From: Dendrocalamus latiflorus
Taxonomy: Eukaryota; Streptophyta; Magnoliopsida; Poales; Poaceae
DNA: 64,000 nucleotides
Reading direction: 5' to 3'
Assembly (NCBI GenBank): GCA_017311315.1
Contig: CM029669.1
Coordinates: 6,547,055-6,611,054, forward strand
In this document: in pieces, positions 34,276 to 46,800 of the stretch
Layout of the letters: each line of letters begins with the position of its first letter
How positions within the stretch are numbered: position 1 is the stretch's first letter
Program-made: the position numbers and the translations under genes
The notes under the pieces: generated by a model
The model's database searches: none
The model's input: the letters and a program-made list of their open reading frames with translations, nothing else
Told to the model about the DNA's origin: nothing

Positions 34276-34719
34276 GTGCAAAAATAGCACACCCGCAAGT
34301 GCACGGGTTGCCACTGAAATAGCAGCAAATGTCGTGTTCTCCACAAGGACTAGACTAAGGCTAATGGTGCTCAGCTAAAGCTAGGTTAATCAAAACAAGG
34401 GATAAAGTAGAAAACTAAACCTAAAATGACTACCAAAACAACGAACGAACAAACCAACGCACAAACAAAGGCTGACGAATGACCGCACAAATTGACATCG
34501 CACGACTGAATGAACAACGACGATAATAAAATACACTAACGAACATGCATGAACAAATACGACTACCGACTAACGCCCTAGCAAGCTACCGACAGCAAGA
34601 AAGAAGAAAGGGAGTCGAGAAGCATTAAGGGACTCAAGAAGCACGGAGGGAGTAAAGAGAGAGAGAGAGGGGAGCTCTATTTTTATGTTCTACCACATCG
34701 TTCTATTGTGGCATACGAG
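34276..34719. other. Unclassified repeat-like segment between two retroelement remnants
   Basis: It starts near TGTTGATCGTGCAAAAATAGCACACCCGC and ends near a GAGAGAGAGAGAG run (34655-34672). It looks like an LTR but I cannot find a second copy or boundaries. No gene is seen. Confidence 0.35.
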
Positions 34720-37700
34720 CTAAAGAGAATTGATGGTCTAAACCTTTTTCAGCACAAAAACAATCAAATAATGTATTCTTAAATTCAGTTCCATTATCAC
34801 TTCTAATTTCTCTAAGTGCTCCTGGGAGTACTTTAGCAAGTCTAAGAGCAAATTCTCTAAAATGACCAAAAGCTTCGTCCTTAGATACCATAAAATAAAC
34901 CCAAGAGTATTTAGACTAATCATCAATAATAACAAGAACATGCCATTTACTTCCAACAGGCTGAACCCTAGCAAGACCTACAGTGTCCATGTACAACAAT
35001 TGACCCAAAACGTTAGTCATAACAAGTGTGAGTGGAGGATGAGATGACAAGACCATTTTACCATGTTGACAAGGTGAACAAACTAAATCCATTGACTTTT
35101 CAATTTTAAGATTAGGTATTTCTCTAACAAGATTCAAATTACTGATATGAGCAAGATGATAAAACTAATATGTCCTAACCTACGGTGCCAATGAAATAAA
35201 TCCTTATAATTAGATGAAACAAGACACCTAAGATTAGAAGATTATGAATATGAAAAGTCACCCTTAAACGAAAGTCCTACTTGAATAATTTTGCACACTA
35301 GATCGCCAGATGAATCTAAGATGTAGCTTGAATGCTTTTCAAAGCTCACTTCAAGATCATTGTCTATCAACTATAAAACAAAAAGAAAATTATAGCCCAA
35401 CTTACTAACAAGAGGGACGTCTTTTAAGATGAACTTATCGTTGACGTGCATGGTACGTCTTGCAAGAACTTGTCATTGAGAATTATCCCCAAAAGTGATC
35501 ATCTCATCACTAGGGGCACGAGTGAGGGAGGAGAACCATCGTGAGTCTTTAGTCATATGGTAAGAGCAACAGAAGTAAATGAGCCACATGTTCTACTTCC
35601 GCTTGCGACGAGTCTACAAAGCACGATCAATCATCGGTATCTTAGTACCGGGGTTAGAGAATAAAGATTTAGGTGACCAGTACTGAGATAAACAATGAAT
35701 AGGAGCAAAAGCATGCACCGATAATGATTTAAGTGAAGAATTAGTCACTATCAGAATCCAGTCAAATCGCTGTTGACACGCTGTTCTAACCACCGAGTGA
35801 TCTTACAGCCTTAGTAAGGCTGTCTGACTGGTCCTATCGTGAGAACTCCTGAACATGTAGAAAATTGATTAGAGGGACCTAGGTGACAATAAATAACTTG
35901 CACAAACTCCACTCTAAAATGAGAAACCTTTCTTAACATGTCTTCCTTTTCTTTCTTCACTTTTCAAAAACAAAATTGAACCAAATGACTATCTCTACCA
36001 CATTAAGTTCATTGATACTTGAGTTGTTGAGAAGTTGTATATATTACATTCACAGCACTCACTTTGGTAGATGAATCCTTTACAATACCAACAGATTTAA
36101 AGATAATTTATTTTGGTTCAGATTTACTTCAAATTTTCATGTTCAAGTAACTTAACAACCTTAGGAGGATTATTCTTAGTATGCTCAAAAAAGTTGAATC
36201 CTAGACCATAGTTTTTCACACTTGTTTTTGACTTGTCTAGGATCATATTCAATTGTTTTACCAAAGAAAAATATCTCTAATGTGTTCTTAAGATACTCAT
36301 TTTCTTTAACCAATGAAGGATAAGATGTGCACTTAACAAGTTGATTTGCTAGATTCTTAGAAGCACTAGATTGATCGAATCTTTATTTTCACCAAGGTCA
36401 TTCAATTGCCTAGTTAAAGCATCAATTTTAATATTTAACTTAGGACAATTTGATTAGGATAGCTTTTCATGATAAAACATTTGTTGAATAGATTCCTGAG
36501 ATACATTAAGTCTAGCTTCTATTAATTCACAGTTAGAACATGCTTTATAAAATTAAACTTGGGCTTTTCAATTTCATCATTAGCAAAATTTAATTTTTTT
36601 ATCACATGAGTCATGTGCCAATCTTAATTAATCAATTTTAGCATCGACATCCCTAAGTCAAACAAAGTCTAATGCATTAATTGTTCTAGCAGTTTCCAAC
36701 TTAGAATAAAAAACTTGACAAGACTCACATGATTCATCATCAGGAATAGAAGTTCTAAGTCTATTAATTTTAGAATTTAAACTTTCAACAACAAAATTAT
36801 TTCTTTCAATCTTTTTTGTCTTTTTCAATTCAATAGCAAGTTTTATCAAACCATCTTCATGCTCATCATATAACGGTCTTACCTCATTGGGATCACTGTC
36901 ATTGTTGTTGTTGTTGTTGTCGTTTCTTACTATGAAGCACATGCCCGTGAAATCATTGTTGTTCTTCTTCTTACTTTTAGCACCATCATTGTTGGCGCAA
37001 CTCCTATATTACACATCACTCAAATCAAGATGCTCGATAGCCGAAAGAACCTTGTCAGCTAATTTGTGACGGAAATTACCACCCTTGGTGTTGTTGTTCT
37101 TGGATAATCCATCTTAATGCGGCTTGGCTTGCCACACTCATAGCACCTGATCAAAACTAACAAGCCACCTTGCTTCCTCATCCTCGTGTTGTTTAGTGCT
37201 TTGTATGCCCGTGAGGAGATCAGCACCAAGTCCTCTTCAGAGAGCTGTTCAAACTATTCCTCTAAAAAATAAGACAAAGTAGACAAAGGGACACAAGACA
37301 AAGAACTTGACGAAGCAGCCTGCACGGGGTTAGTCACAAGTGCTAAAGATGAAAGTTTATCAATCCTAGATGGTAAAGCTTCCATCTTATAGGTTTTCAA
37401 TCTAGAATAAAGATCATCCATGGTTAAAGTATCTAGATCGATAGTTTGATTGATAATTGTGACAACCAACAACCAATTAGAACCTAAAGATCTCAAAATT
37501 TTAGTTGCATTTTCTTCATCAGCAGGAATAAAATTAACACCACACAAATCACTCAAGATTTTTCTCAAAACGAGCAAAAAGATCATCAATAGATTCACTA
37601 AGCTTCATAGTAAAATCAGAACATTCTTTTTGATAAATATTTTTACGCATTTTCTTGATTTTAGTGGTTCCTTCATGATAATCGTAAAAAGTTTTACATA

Positions 37701-37986
37701 TTAAGTGGGCAAAATTAATATGAGCTATATGATTAAATTCTTTGTGATAAATCCCTTGAAATAGCAAGTTATGAGCTTGAGCATTTAAATCAACATCTAT
37801 TTTATTTAAATTAGTAACAAAGCAGGAACCTCATAAGGCGTAGAAACTTTTTTCCAAACATACCTGCCATGAGCCTCAATGTAAGCTAGTATATGACACT
37901 TCAAAAAGCAAAATCAGTACCATCTAGCATGGGGGGACAATTCACATATCGCTCTAATGCCACAGTGACCTTGCTCTGATACCACT
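34720..37986 (-). pseudogene. Ty1/Copia gag-protease-integrase remnant (minus strand)
   Basis: From right to left: a primer-binding site complementary to TGGTATCAGAGC at 37973-37984; UBN2-type gag (EGTTKIKKMRKN, ESIDDLFARFEKN at 37549-37767, then NATKILRSLGSNW at 37440-37530); a CCHC knuckle (CYECGKPSRIKMDYP, about 37080-37145); a spacer with an Asn repeat (36900-36920); a protease-like region; GAG-pre-integrase (LVCSPCQHGKMVLSSHPPL, 35020-35090); and integrase core parts MDTVG, VIIDD and EIRSDNGTEFKNT (34740-35010). The reverse transcriptase is missing, lost at the 34720 boundary. The gag resembles SIRE/Maximus-type Copia. Confidence 0.8.
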
Positions 37987-39427
37987 TGTAGGATCGAATA
38001 TCACAATCAGATAGGGTGAATGATTGCTTCCGCTTTTTGGAATTTCTTAGTACTCGATGATGCATTCAATCGCTTGACACTCAGCTGCTCAGCTATCGTA
38101 AACACTTACTAGTCATAAATTTTGATGATGGTTTTGACCACTTAGTGCTCAACTGCTCGCTCGATCACTCAGCTATCGCAAACTATTTACTAGTCATAAA
38201 CTTCGACCACTACCGGCAGTCGTAACTTTGACCACTTCTGCACATGTAAACTACGATCGCTTCATACTCTGATCATCGACCGGTTAGCACCCGTAAGCTT
38301 TAATCGCTTTCCACATGCTCGAACTTCGACCAATTTGCATGTACTCGAACTTTCACACACTCAAACGTTAACTACTTTGCATAAGGTCCTAACTTTGACT
38401 ACTTTGTACGTACTCAAGTCTTCAACTGGTTGCACGTATTCGAGATCTTTGACACCGGGAGCAGAACCTCTCGATCACTTGTGCCTTCGAGAATTCAGCA
38501 CCTTTGAGTACTCGTATTTCCTCTGTTTTCCCGGTAACGATTAGACACCTTTACACGTAGCCGTAAGCTTCGACACAACTACAATCACCAGCACTTTTTG
38601 AGCAAATCAAGAATAAGATTGATTCAAAATGATGATTATTGTTGGATTTTCGTGGGTTTACAAAGTGCCCTCAAAATCACTCCTAAAAGCCTAGCCAAAA
38701 TAAAAGCCTCCTTAATCTTCTCGAAAAGCCGTACATCTGCCATGCCCCTCTGACTCTATTTATATCCTTTAACTCCTTAAGACTCCTCTCTAAATAGATC
38801 ACAAATTCGAGTCCTAATCTGAATGGATCATGAATTTGAGTCCTAAACCAACTCCTACAACTAAGGGACCCGAAACCCTTTCAAACATAGGTTTTTTGGA
38901 ATTCTAAACTTTTCAACATCTCACGTGTCGAAGCCTCTAGGACTGCACCTCCCGTAGCTTCTCCACGCATCATCCACCTTTGTTCTACACGTGCCCAACA
39001 TGAGCCCGACCATCTCGTGATATCCTCAACTGTCTAAACCTCAGATATCCTAGTCCTAGTACTCCACATCATCAACCATGATCATCCCATGCTCAACCTG
39101 CACATGCAAAGACCAAAGAATATTTTTTCAGCATAATTTCTCTCTAACTTGACCAACATCAATCCGCACATGCATAACACAACATGATTCACCCACAAAC
39201 TTGAACCAATTCAACAAGACCATAGATTGGTTAGACCGCCCTTAACATAGTGGTCTAACTGCAACACCTAAATACTTAAGCACTTTTCAGTTTTCGCACA
39301 AGTGCAACGACTGAAACTTTCACAAACGTAAATTCCAATTCAACCCATCTTAATCATTCATTATCACAATATTCATGACCTATCCACATGGTCTAACATT
39401 ATCATTTGCAATGCCAATGCACTAACA
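37987..39427 (-). mobile_element. Copia 5' LTR (about 1.44 kb)
   Basis: Adjacent to the primer-binding site; TGTAGGATCG at the inner side and CACTAACA at the outer side give TG...CA ends. It contains many loosely repeated TTCGACCAC / GTCATAAAC motifs (38100-38560), reminiscent of the minisatellite of Helitron H1. The partner LTR is absent from the window. Confidence 0.65.
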
Positions 39428-39500
39428 TTAAGTTAATCAAAGCTAGCCAAGGAGAACTTATTAGCCTTAATGCAAGATATAAAAGAACAACTGCATTTTG

Positions 39501-40927
39501 TGTGGAGAGTAATCCTGATTTGCCAAGTAATAGGGTGTTAAGATCCTGATACAATTGGTATTGGCTCAAAATTGGTTAGTTTATTTTCTTTGTTAGGCTT
39601 TCCTTAACTTATTTCATAGAGAAATCTGTACATGTACTATAAATACTAACTTCAAGGTTGAGATGAGCAAGAGATAAGAGAAAATAGAAAAATAAAAACT
39701 CTAGCTAGGCAGTTGCAGGCGAGCACCGAAGTTCTTATGTGCACATTCTTATTCTCTTTCACTGTGAATTTGATGTATGAGTTCTCTCTAGAGGCTAGGC
39801 AAATAATTGGTATCAGGGTGTGAGTTCTTGGCCCACTCGTGCCCAAATAGAGATATCAAGGGTGCCAGGAGGAGCAACACCGATGACCAAGTGGCAACAT
39901 TAGTTGCGATGAAGGAGAGTTACGCTGTCTCGTTGCATTATCCAATGCTCACGATGAGCAATTATGCAGCCTGGGCAATCAACATGAAAGTGTATATAAT
40001 GGCTCAAGGAGTGTGGGACGTGGTCAAGAATGGCAATGTCGAAGAGCACAAGGACAAGATGCCATTGGTGACCATCTATCAGGGTATCCTAGAGGAGACA
40101 CTCTTCCTACTGGTCGAAAAGGAGACGGCCAAAGATGTGTAGGAGGCGATGAAGATGATGCGTCTTAACACCAATCGTGTGAAAGAAACAAAGTAATAGG
40201 GCATTTATTGTGGAGTCAACGGGTGAAGTACGACTACGATCAGTTTGCTGACGAGAACATGTGGGACGTTGAGGAGATATGTTCGCAGTCCTAAGTAAGT
40301 ATAGTTGAGTCCTAGATGTTGAGAAGATGTGTTCGTCATCCTGAGTAGAGTAAGTAAAGTTGAATCTGGAGTGTTAAGAGATGTTTTCGCCGTCTTGTGT
40401 CAAGTATAAGTTAGGTAAGTTGTAGTTGAATCCGATTGCCTCAACAAGTTGGAGTATGTTGAGTTAGAGTTTTGCATGTAGATGGACATGCACCAGTTGA
40501 GTTGAGTCCCTACATGCAACTATATGTTTAGTTTGCATGATGTGGAGGTGTAGCTAGTAGATCGGATCATGTATTGAGACTAAACGAGGAGTATGTTGTG
40601 TCAAGATTGGGGAAGAATGTTGAAAATAATCTTAACTTGCCAAGAAATAGGCTGTTAGAATCCTGATATAATCAACATCAGAGCAAAATTGGTTAATTGG
40701 TTAATTTGTTAGGCTTTCCTTATTTAAGTTATTCCATAGATAGGTCTATGCATGTACTACAAATACTACCTCAAGGTTGAGATGAGCAAGAGAATAAGAG
40801 AAAAGATAAAAAAAGAAAAACTCTGGCTAGTCAGTTGTAGAAGAGTACTAAAGTTCTTGTGTGCACATTCTTATTCTCTTCCACTGTAAATTTGATGTGT
40901 GAGTTCTCTCTAAGGGTTGGGCCAACA
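39501..40927 (+). mobile_element. Small non-autonomous LTR retrotransposon (1.43 kb, gag only)
   Basis: Two similar LTRs, 39501-39805 (305 bp) and 40618-40927 (310 bp), share blocks such as TTGAGATGAGCAAGAGA and GTGTGAGTTCTCTCTA. After the left LTR comes TGGTATCAGGGTG (primer-binding site, 39808), and before the right one comes GATTGGGGAAGAA (polypurine tract). Only about 0.8 kb lies between them. The LTRs are clearly diverged, so the insertion is old. No convincing target duplication. Confidence 0.8.
39858..40195 (+). pseudogene. Truncated Copia gag in the small LTR element
   Basis: A single open stretch carries VSLHYPMLTMSNYAAWAINMKVY, QGVWDVV, LEETLFLLVEKETAKDV, then a stop (40139) and EAMKMMRLNTNRVKETK. 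This matches the N-terminal Copia gag (DUF4219/UBN2) in order. The zinc knuckle and the whole of pol are missing. Confidence 0.8.
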
Positions 40928-42006
40928 TCGTTCATGCCAGCCTAGACCGAAGAAGCAATTAGAGAGAAAGAATATATAAAGACAATTGGGTAACTTGAGG
41001 GTCTTTACTCTTTACCTATCGGCAAAAGTATAGAGAGGAGCAAACGAGGTCCACGGCTAGGATGCCTAGCCCCACAACAGCAACTCACATACAACTACTC
41101 GCTGATGGAGAATGGTGGCTTGGAGCGGCGAAGATGGTGACAATGGCGGCAATAGGATTGCTCCTCCACAGTCCCACCCAAATCCTAGGTGCAGCACCGT
41201 TGGTGGAATCGGACTGGAGCAAGAGCCAAGGACCACCGGAGTGGACCAATGGTGGCCAGCTAAGGTGGAGAAGAGGCATTTTTTCTTGAGTGGGAGGCAA
41301 GGAGGTTGGGAGGAAGAAGAAACAAAGAAGGGAGGTGGTGCGATTTTTGTGAGGTGTGCTCGAGATGAGGAGGCGAAGAATGGTAGGGCAACACACGATG
41401 AACAACCGGATCAGCATCTCGGCATGAGATCACATGGCTCTCGTTAATGGGCGACGGGGCCTCTAGAACAGATGAAATAATGTACACAAAAACAAAGATA
41501 TTTGGGTTCTTTTCAGCTGCGGCTGATGGTCTTTGATCTTAGCACGTGCGCTTATTCAAACAAACTAAATGCTGGTAAGCTAATAAACCATTTTAAAAAG
41601 ACTATCTTGATAAGCCACTTTAAAATAAATTATTCTGTTTATTTGTTTAAAAAACCCTAAGCTATGAATCATAAGTTATATAAACTAAAAAATAGACCTT
41701 AGTACGATGTACGTCTGCATTGCACTAAACAACTCGCGTTAGTTGTATTGGTCAAATATTTACGCGTGCACGTGGGCGCATAAGTGCAAGAGAAGTTCGG
41801 TGCATGCGTGCTTGGTTAAAGTATGCAGGCAACCGTGCGTGTATAATCTAATTAGCTTCATGCATATCCTTCCAAACACGGGCCTATCTTTTTTTAGGGT
41901 CGTTACATTACATAATTCTTGCTTAGATATTATATATAAGGAGTGCTTCATCTACTCTTAAGATAAATCACAGAAATCTTGAGGCACTTACGAGAGAACA
42001 AAGAGA
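40928..42006. other. Spacer without supported genes
   Basis: Open frames of about 110 codons on both strands at 41085-41447 overlap one another and show no conserved motif. The 41500-41700 stretch has MITE-like AT-rich character but I could not define its ends. Confidence 0.4.
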
Positions 42007-42028
42007 AGCCACTACTACAGAAAAGGTC

Positions 42029-42245
42029 ATCACAGACAGTTTTCTGAACCGTCTGAATTTATGGGTCAGTGATAATCGAAGGTTATCACAGACGGTTTGT
42101 CGAACCGTCTGTGATATATCAATATCACAGACGGTTTTTAACTGAAAATCATCTGTGATAGCTGATTATCACATACAATTTTTAGTTAAAAACCGGCTGT
42201 GATATTCATATCATAGACAGTTTGTAACTAAAAACCGTCTGTGAT
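42029..42245. repeat. Subterminal palindrome array, left end of CACTA2
   Basis: Paired ATCACAGACGGTTT and AAACCGTCTGTGAT motifs, at least four pairs, start 19 bp inside the element end. Confidence 0.9.
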
Positions 42246-42637
42246 GTTCTTTTCTACCCATAAATCTATTTGTGTTTATTGGCTAGCCTCAGGAAATGCT
42301 AGCCATGCCCTCTGAAACAAGCAGATAAACAAGTATATGTATACATACAATTCACATCTCAATTCATTTGACAAACATATAACATGCAATTCACATCACA
42401 TTTCATTCACAGACATAAGGCATCCATTTCGCAAATGAATTAATTGAAATGAAATAAAATATCCATTAACAAATTCACAATTACAGAGTGATAAGAGCAA
42501 TAAAAAATCATTGTGCGCAGTGGAACTCTCCATCTGGTCTTATGACTTTAGACCACAAAACCCAAGCGCACATATATGGGGACGCATCCGGCGATGATGT
42601 TGAAGAATGCGCGGGTGACAAACTTTAGTTGCTAATA

Positions 42638-43160
42638 CTATGAAGCAAATGACACAAATTAGTGTATTAGGTTCATTGAACCGGATACACTAGTGTGTGT
42701 CACTTGCTTCATGCCCCTTGAAGGTCTATGTGGCATATATTATTACTACAAGGTCTCTAAACAAAGTTCTATGAAGTAAATGACACAAACTAGTGTATCA
42801 GGTTCATTGAACAGGATACACTAGAGTGTGTCACTTGCTTCATGCCCCTTGAAGGTCTATGTGGCATATACTATTACTACAAGGTCTCTAAACAAAGTTC
42901 TATGAAGCAAATGACACAAACTAGTGTATTCGATTCATTGAACAGGAACACTAGACTGTGTCACTTGCTTCATGCCCCTTGAAGGTCTATGTGGCATATA
43001 CTATTACTACAAGATCTCTAAACAAAGTTCTATGAAGCAAATGACACAAACTAGTGTATTCGGTTCATTGAACAGGATACACTAGAGTGTGTCACTTGCT
43101 TCATGCCCCTTGAAGGTCAATGTGGCATATATTATTACTACAAGGTCTCTAAACAAAGTT
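42638..43160. repeat. Four tandem copies of a 131-bp unit
   Basis: CTATGAAGCAAATGACAC recurs at 42638, 42769, 42900 and 43031 with almost no variation. Each unit contains GGTTCATTGAAC, TGTCACTTGCTTCATGCCCC and GTGGCATAT.NTATTACTACAAGG-type blocks. CACTA1 has one diverged relative of this unit on the other strand (4605-4790), where it would lie in a leader intron of the second gene. Confidence 0.92.
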
Positions 43161-43252
43161 CTATCAAGGCTCCACACCATGCAACATATTTATACTCAAT
43201 TACTATCGTTTTTTTAAAAAGCAAATCATAGCATCACATAAAGGCCGGTGAG

Positions 43253-43460
43253 GGGTCGGGGAGGCGGCCGGCGAGGGCTCTGGGAGGCGCCGGGCGTGGA
43301 GGCGAGCCGAGCGTCGGTCTTCGAATGCGGACGGCTCGGGGAGGCGGCCGGCGAGGGCTCGGGGAGGCGACCGTAGGCGACGGGCGAGCAGAAGGCGCCG
43401 GGCGTGGAGGCGAGCCGAGCGTCGGTCTTCGAACGCGGACGGCTCGGGGAGGCCGCGGCA
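43253..43460 (-). repeat. GC-rich leader repeat of CACTA2 (108-bp period)
   Basis: AGGCGCCGGGCGTGGAGGCG occurs at 43285 and 43393. Its place corresponds to the GC-rich leader at 4341-4572 of CACTA1. Long open frames here result from composition. Confidence 0.75.
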
Positions 43461-43523
43461 ACGAGACAGATCGGGATTTAGAGAATATAACTGCAGCATA
43501 CGGGGAAAACCCTAGCCAGAGGG

Positions 43524-43532
43524 TATTTATAG
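43524..43532 (-). promoter_or_regulatory. TATA box of the residual second-gene promoter in CACTA2
   Basis: On the minus strand CTATAAATA follows the internal palindrome array, with GGGTTTTCCCC and the GC-rich leader beyond it, matching the layout at 4104-4572. Confidence 0.55.
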
Positions 43533-43539
43533 GGAGGCT

Positions 43540-43772
43540 TATTACAGACAGTTCTAGACGTAGAACCATCTGTGATATCAATATCACAGACGGTTCTAAG
43601 TTTAAAAACCGTCTGTGATAATCTTATCACAAATGGTTTTTTTATAAAAAAATCGTCTGTCATAAGCTTTATGTCAGAACGCTTCGTGTTTCGATCGTCT
43701 AATTAACGTCTCTCGATCGTTATACGAAGCGTCTATATCATTAATGTTTGGGTATACGAACCATCTGTGCTA
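43540..43772. repeat. Internal palindrome array of CACTA2
   Basis: Alternating ATCACAGACGGTTC and GAACC(A/G)TCTGTGAT motifs with a different inverted pair in the middle (AACGCTTCGTGTTTCGATCG and CGATCGTTATACGAAGCGT, 43679-43733). It lies between a leftward promoter and a rightward ORF. Confidence 0.85.
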
Positions 43773-43823
43773 AAGGTTAAAAAATGCGCGCCTAATCCAG
43801 GTCCTCTTCTACGTACGTACAAT

Positions 43824-46800
43824 ATGGCTTCTACTATTCTTGTGATCATCTCCTTCCTCTCATCTATTCATCAAGAATTGTTCGGCCGGAACCTTACACA
43901 GGCGGCCAGCAATTTGCATCTGGAGCAGCTTCTCCGCACACGCCCTGCTCTCCTTCCCCGACTTTCTTGCATCCGTCAGCTCGACCTGATCATCCGCCGT
44001 CGACGGAGGCGTCTTGCTGCCGCTCAAGAAAGGGAAACAACCCTTACCCTGGTTCTTCTCCACAATGTGCGCAAAGCGAAAGAAGCTCTACACGCATTGG
44101 AGAGACTGATGGATAGCCTTGTCGATCAAGCAGAAACGGCAGATTCTGAGGAATCTTTTCATGCTATCCTCTACGACACTAGTAAGATGCCCGTGCGTTG
44201 CAACGGAAAACTAAATAAAAGTAATACATACTATTAAATATGATCTCAAACTGAATAATAAACATCAATTTTATCTTACGTCATTATGTATCAAGCAAAA
44301 CATACATTTTCATACCCGTAAATAAATCAAGCATCATATTAGTAAAGCATGATAGAACAAAACACCACATACAACAATATGTACAAAAATGGTAGTAAAT
44401 AATATTTTTCCATATTATTCTTAATACATAAATAACTGTCAGACCGTCTTGGAGAATAACAAACCAATTAATAAATAGGATATCATACAATAAACATAAA
44501 CATTAATGATTCAAGGGGAAATCATTTTGAGAAGGGCTCAAGAAATTGGAGGTGGAAAATGGAATTGTGCTTGAACCATTGTCATTCTGAAGGCTTGGAA
44601 TGCCACCTTGCATGAAAAGTGATTGAGAGTCTATATTAACACCAAACAAAAGGTGATTTTGAGGATCAGAGCTCCCATCTTGATCCACCAAGCACTCTCT
44701 TCAGGCAACGGTGCTAATACAGAGCTTTGAGGGATATTAGAATGTGCCAAATCCAACAGTTAAGTTATAGTTTGCCACATAAAAAAACAAATTATGGGTC
44801 CAGCACAGATTAAATTCACCTATGACTCACAAAAAGCAGTAACTACATCAGCACATCCTGCAAACCATATGCATACGGTCCAAGTCATTGGAAGTTCTAT
44901 TTAAGCTTAGAACACAATCAAAGGAACCAAGATAAGGTGCTGAATATAGACCTATTTCTCTGCGTACTATTTCCCACCTCCTGCAATCACTTTCCAATTA
45001 GAAAAATTGAGAATATCACATATCAAGAAATAGGTATGGAAAATCATAAAGAATAGCAAGTACTAAAACAAGAAGGAACATCTCAATAAATCAAATCCAA
45101 TACCTCGCCCAACATGTCTTTCAGGACAAAATGTGTCTGAGACAATACTTCTTGCAAAAAGAAACTTTTCAGCCATGCCACCAATGTCACCCATCAGTGC
45201 ATATGCATCAATTCACCTATCATCCATATGCAATTGTTTAAAAGCATGTAATTCAATTGAGATAGCAAAACAAATTAATAATTCAGCTAATCCAGGGCCC
45301 ATAAAAATAATGATCATGGAAATACTCACAGCTAGATAGCTTTCTTCATTAAAGGTCCGGCAAACTCCAGTAAATGGGTGTCCAATGTTAGGATTGTCCG
45401 TGCTAACCATGCCTGTGACAATACCAAGGCCTTCCAGAATACAACTTTGTCCTGTTCTCCCTGCGCCTCTATTTTCAGAAATGGTTTTATGTTCGGAATT
45501 GATGTTTCACAAAAAATATCAAAAAATTGGTTCCAAAACAGTCTTTATATTAGTACCAATGGCATGCAACTTATACACTGAAAGGATATATTGGTACTCT
45601 TCAGTTACTTTGTTGGGTTTTAGTTAATTTCGTGCTTCTGTTTGGTTGGATTGTACATTCTTCTATTATTGTACCTGTTATTGAATTATGCATGTCTACA
45701 ATGAGGCTTATGATAACAACGACAAATAGAAGTATAACAAGTTCAATCCCCTGATGTATTACACTTTGAACTATATTGTGCACAGCTCTCCCAATTTGTT
45801 GTGCTTAGGATTGATTATTGCTGGGTAAGAGTTGCTGAGGTAGACAAGCAAGTAATTTTTCCTAAGAAAAACAACTAATTCTGTTTTCACATTTTTCAGA
45901 CTGGCCGAATGAAGTTTTGTTGTAAATTTTTCTTGTGATGAACTTGATGGAAATGGTCATTGTGTAGCATGACATGAATATAGTACATTGCATTTTGTTT
46001 TTGAAACACAATTTTTGGGGATAATTTATTATAATCTAACTTAATCAATACCAGATGAAACAATTAAGCTGGAAGTTCCTTTTTTTTTCTCTTCTTTTGC
46101 AGTATAATCTATATGCATACTGTTCTAAATGTACCTTCTTGTAGATTCAAATTGTATGCAAAAGCAACTCTTGACACCTCATCTCTGTTTGCAAGGATTT
46201 ATTCTATGCTTTTGGCATGCTAAGCATAAAGTAGTTTATAATTGTGCTACCTATCCTGAAATAGAGCCTAATAGAACTCTAAAAAGTTGTTACTGTGTGT
46301 TGACATAGTGCAAAGATGAATTTCCTACAGTGTTAGACTTCTTTGTTGCCATCCTCATAACAACTTATTGCATAAATCTCTTTATTGTGGGCTAGAGTTG
46401 AAGGTAATATGATAATTTGTAGATAATTCTTCGGCCTTGTACATGAAACTTTTAGTGTAGTACATATTAAATGGCTTCATGTTAACTCTCAATTCTTTTC
46501 AGGCAGAATTATTTTCAAGAACAATTAATGTTGTTCTTAGGACAGAAGCAGAGAGCAAAACCTTATCTCTAGCTTTTCAACGTCAAAGAGGATTCACCTT
46601 GCTGCTGCCATTCTCCTCCTCCTAGCGAGTCAAAATCCTCACCATTCTTCTCCTCCCAGCGAGTCCCTTCCAATGCTTGGTTACGTCAGATATTGAAACA
46701 CCGGTGAGTGTGCAAATGGAGGAAGAAATAGGAGAATGTCAGAAGAGATGGGAGATGGAGAAGAACAAAAGGAGACGAATAAATAGGGGAAATGAGATTA

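Noticed and set aside
37973..37984. tRNA-like words at primer-binding sites (also at 60548, 33508 and 39808)
   Set aside because: They are 12-13-nt primer-binding sites complementary to initiator tRNA next to LTRs. No cloverleaf-forming tRNA gene surrounds them.
41085..41447. Two overlapping frames of about 110 codons on opposite strands
   Set aside because: No recognisable motif, start context or repeat support. Either could be chance in moderately GC-rich DNA.
42029..42245. Regularly spaced palindromic repeats resembling a CRISPR array (also at 8133-8548, 48430-48740 and 51830-52172)
   Set aside because: The motifs alternate in orientation and lie at the ends of CACTA elements in a plant genome. 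They are subterminal transposon repeats; the spacers are short and not unique, and no cas genes exist.
43203..43618. 97-117-codon Pro/Arg-rich open frames
   Set aside because: They lie across a 108-bp GC-rich repeat that corresponds to a noncoding leader in CACTA1. Both strands are open.
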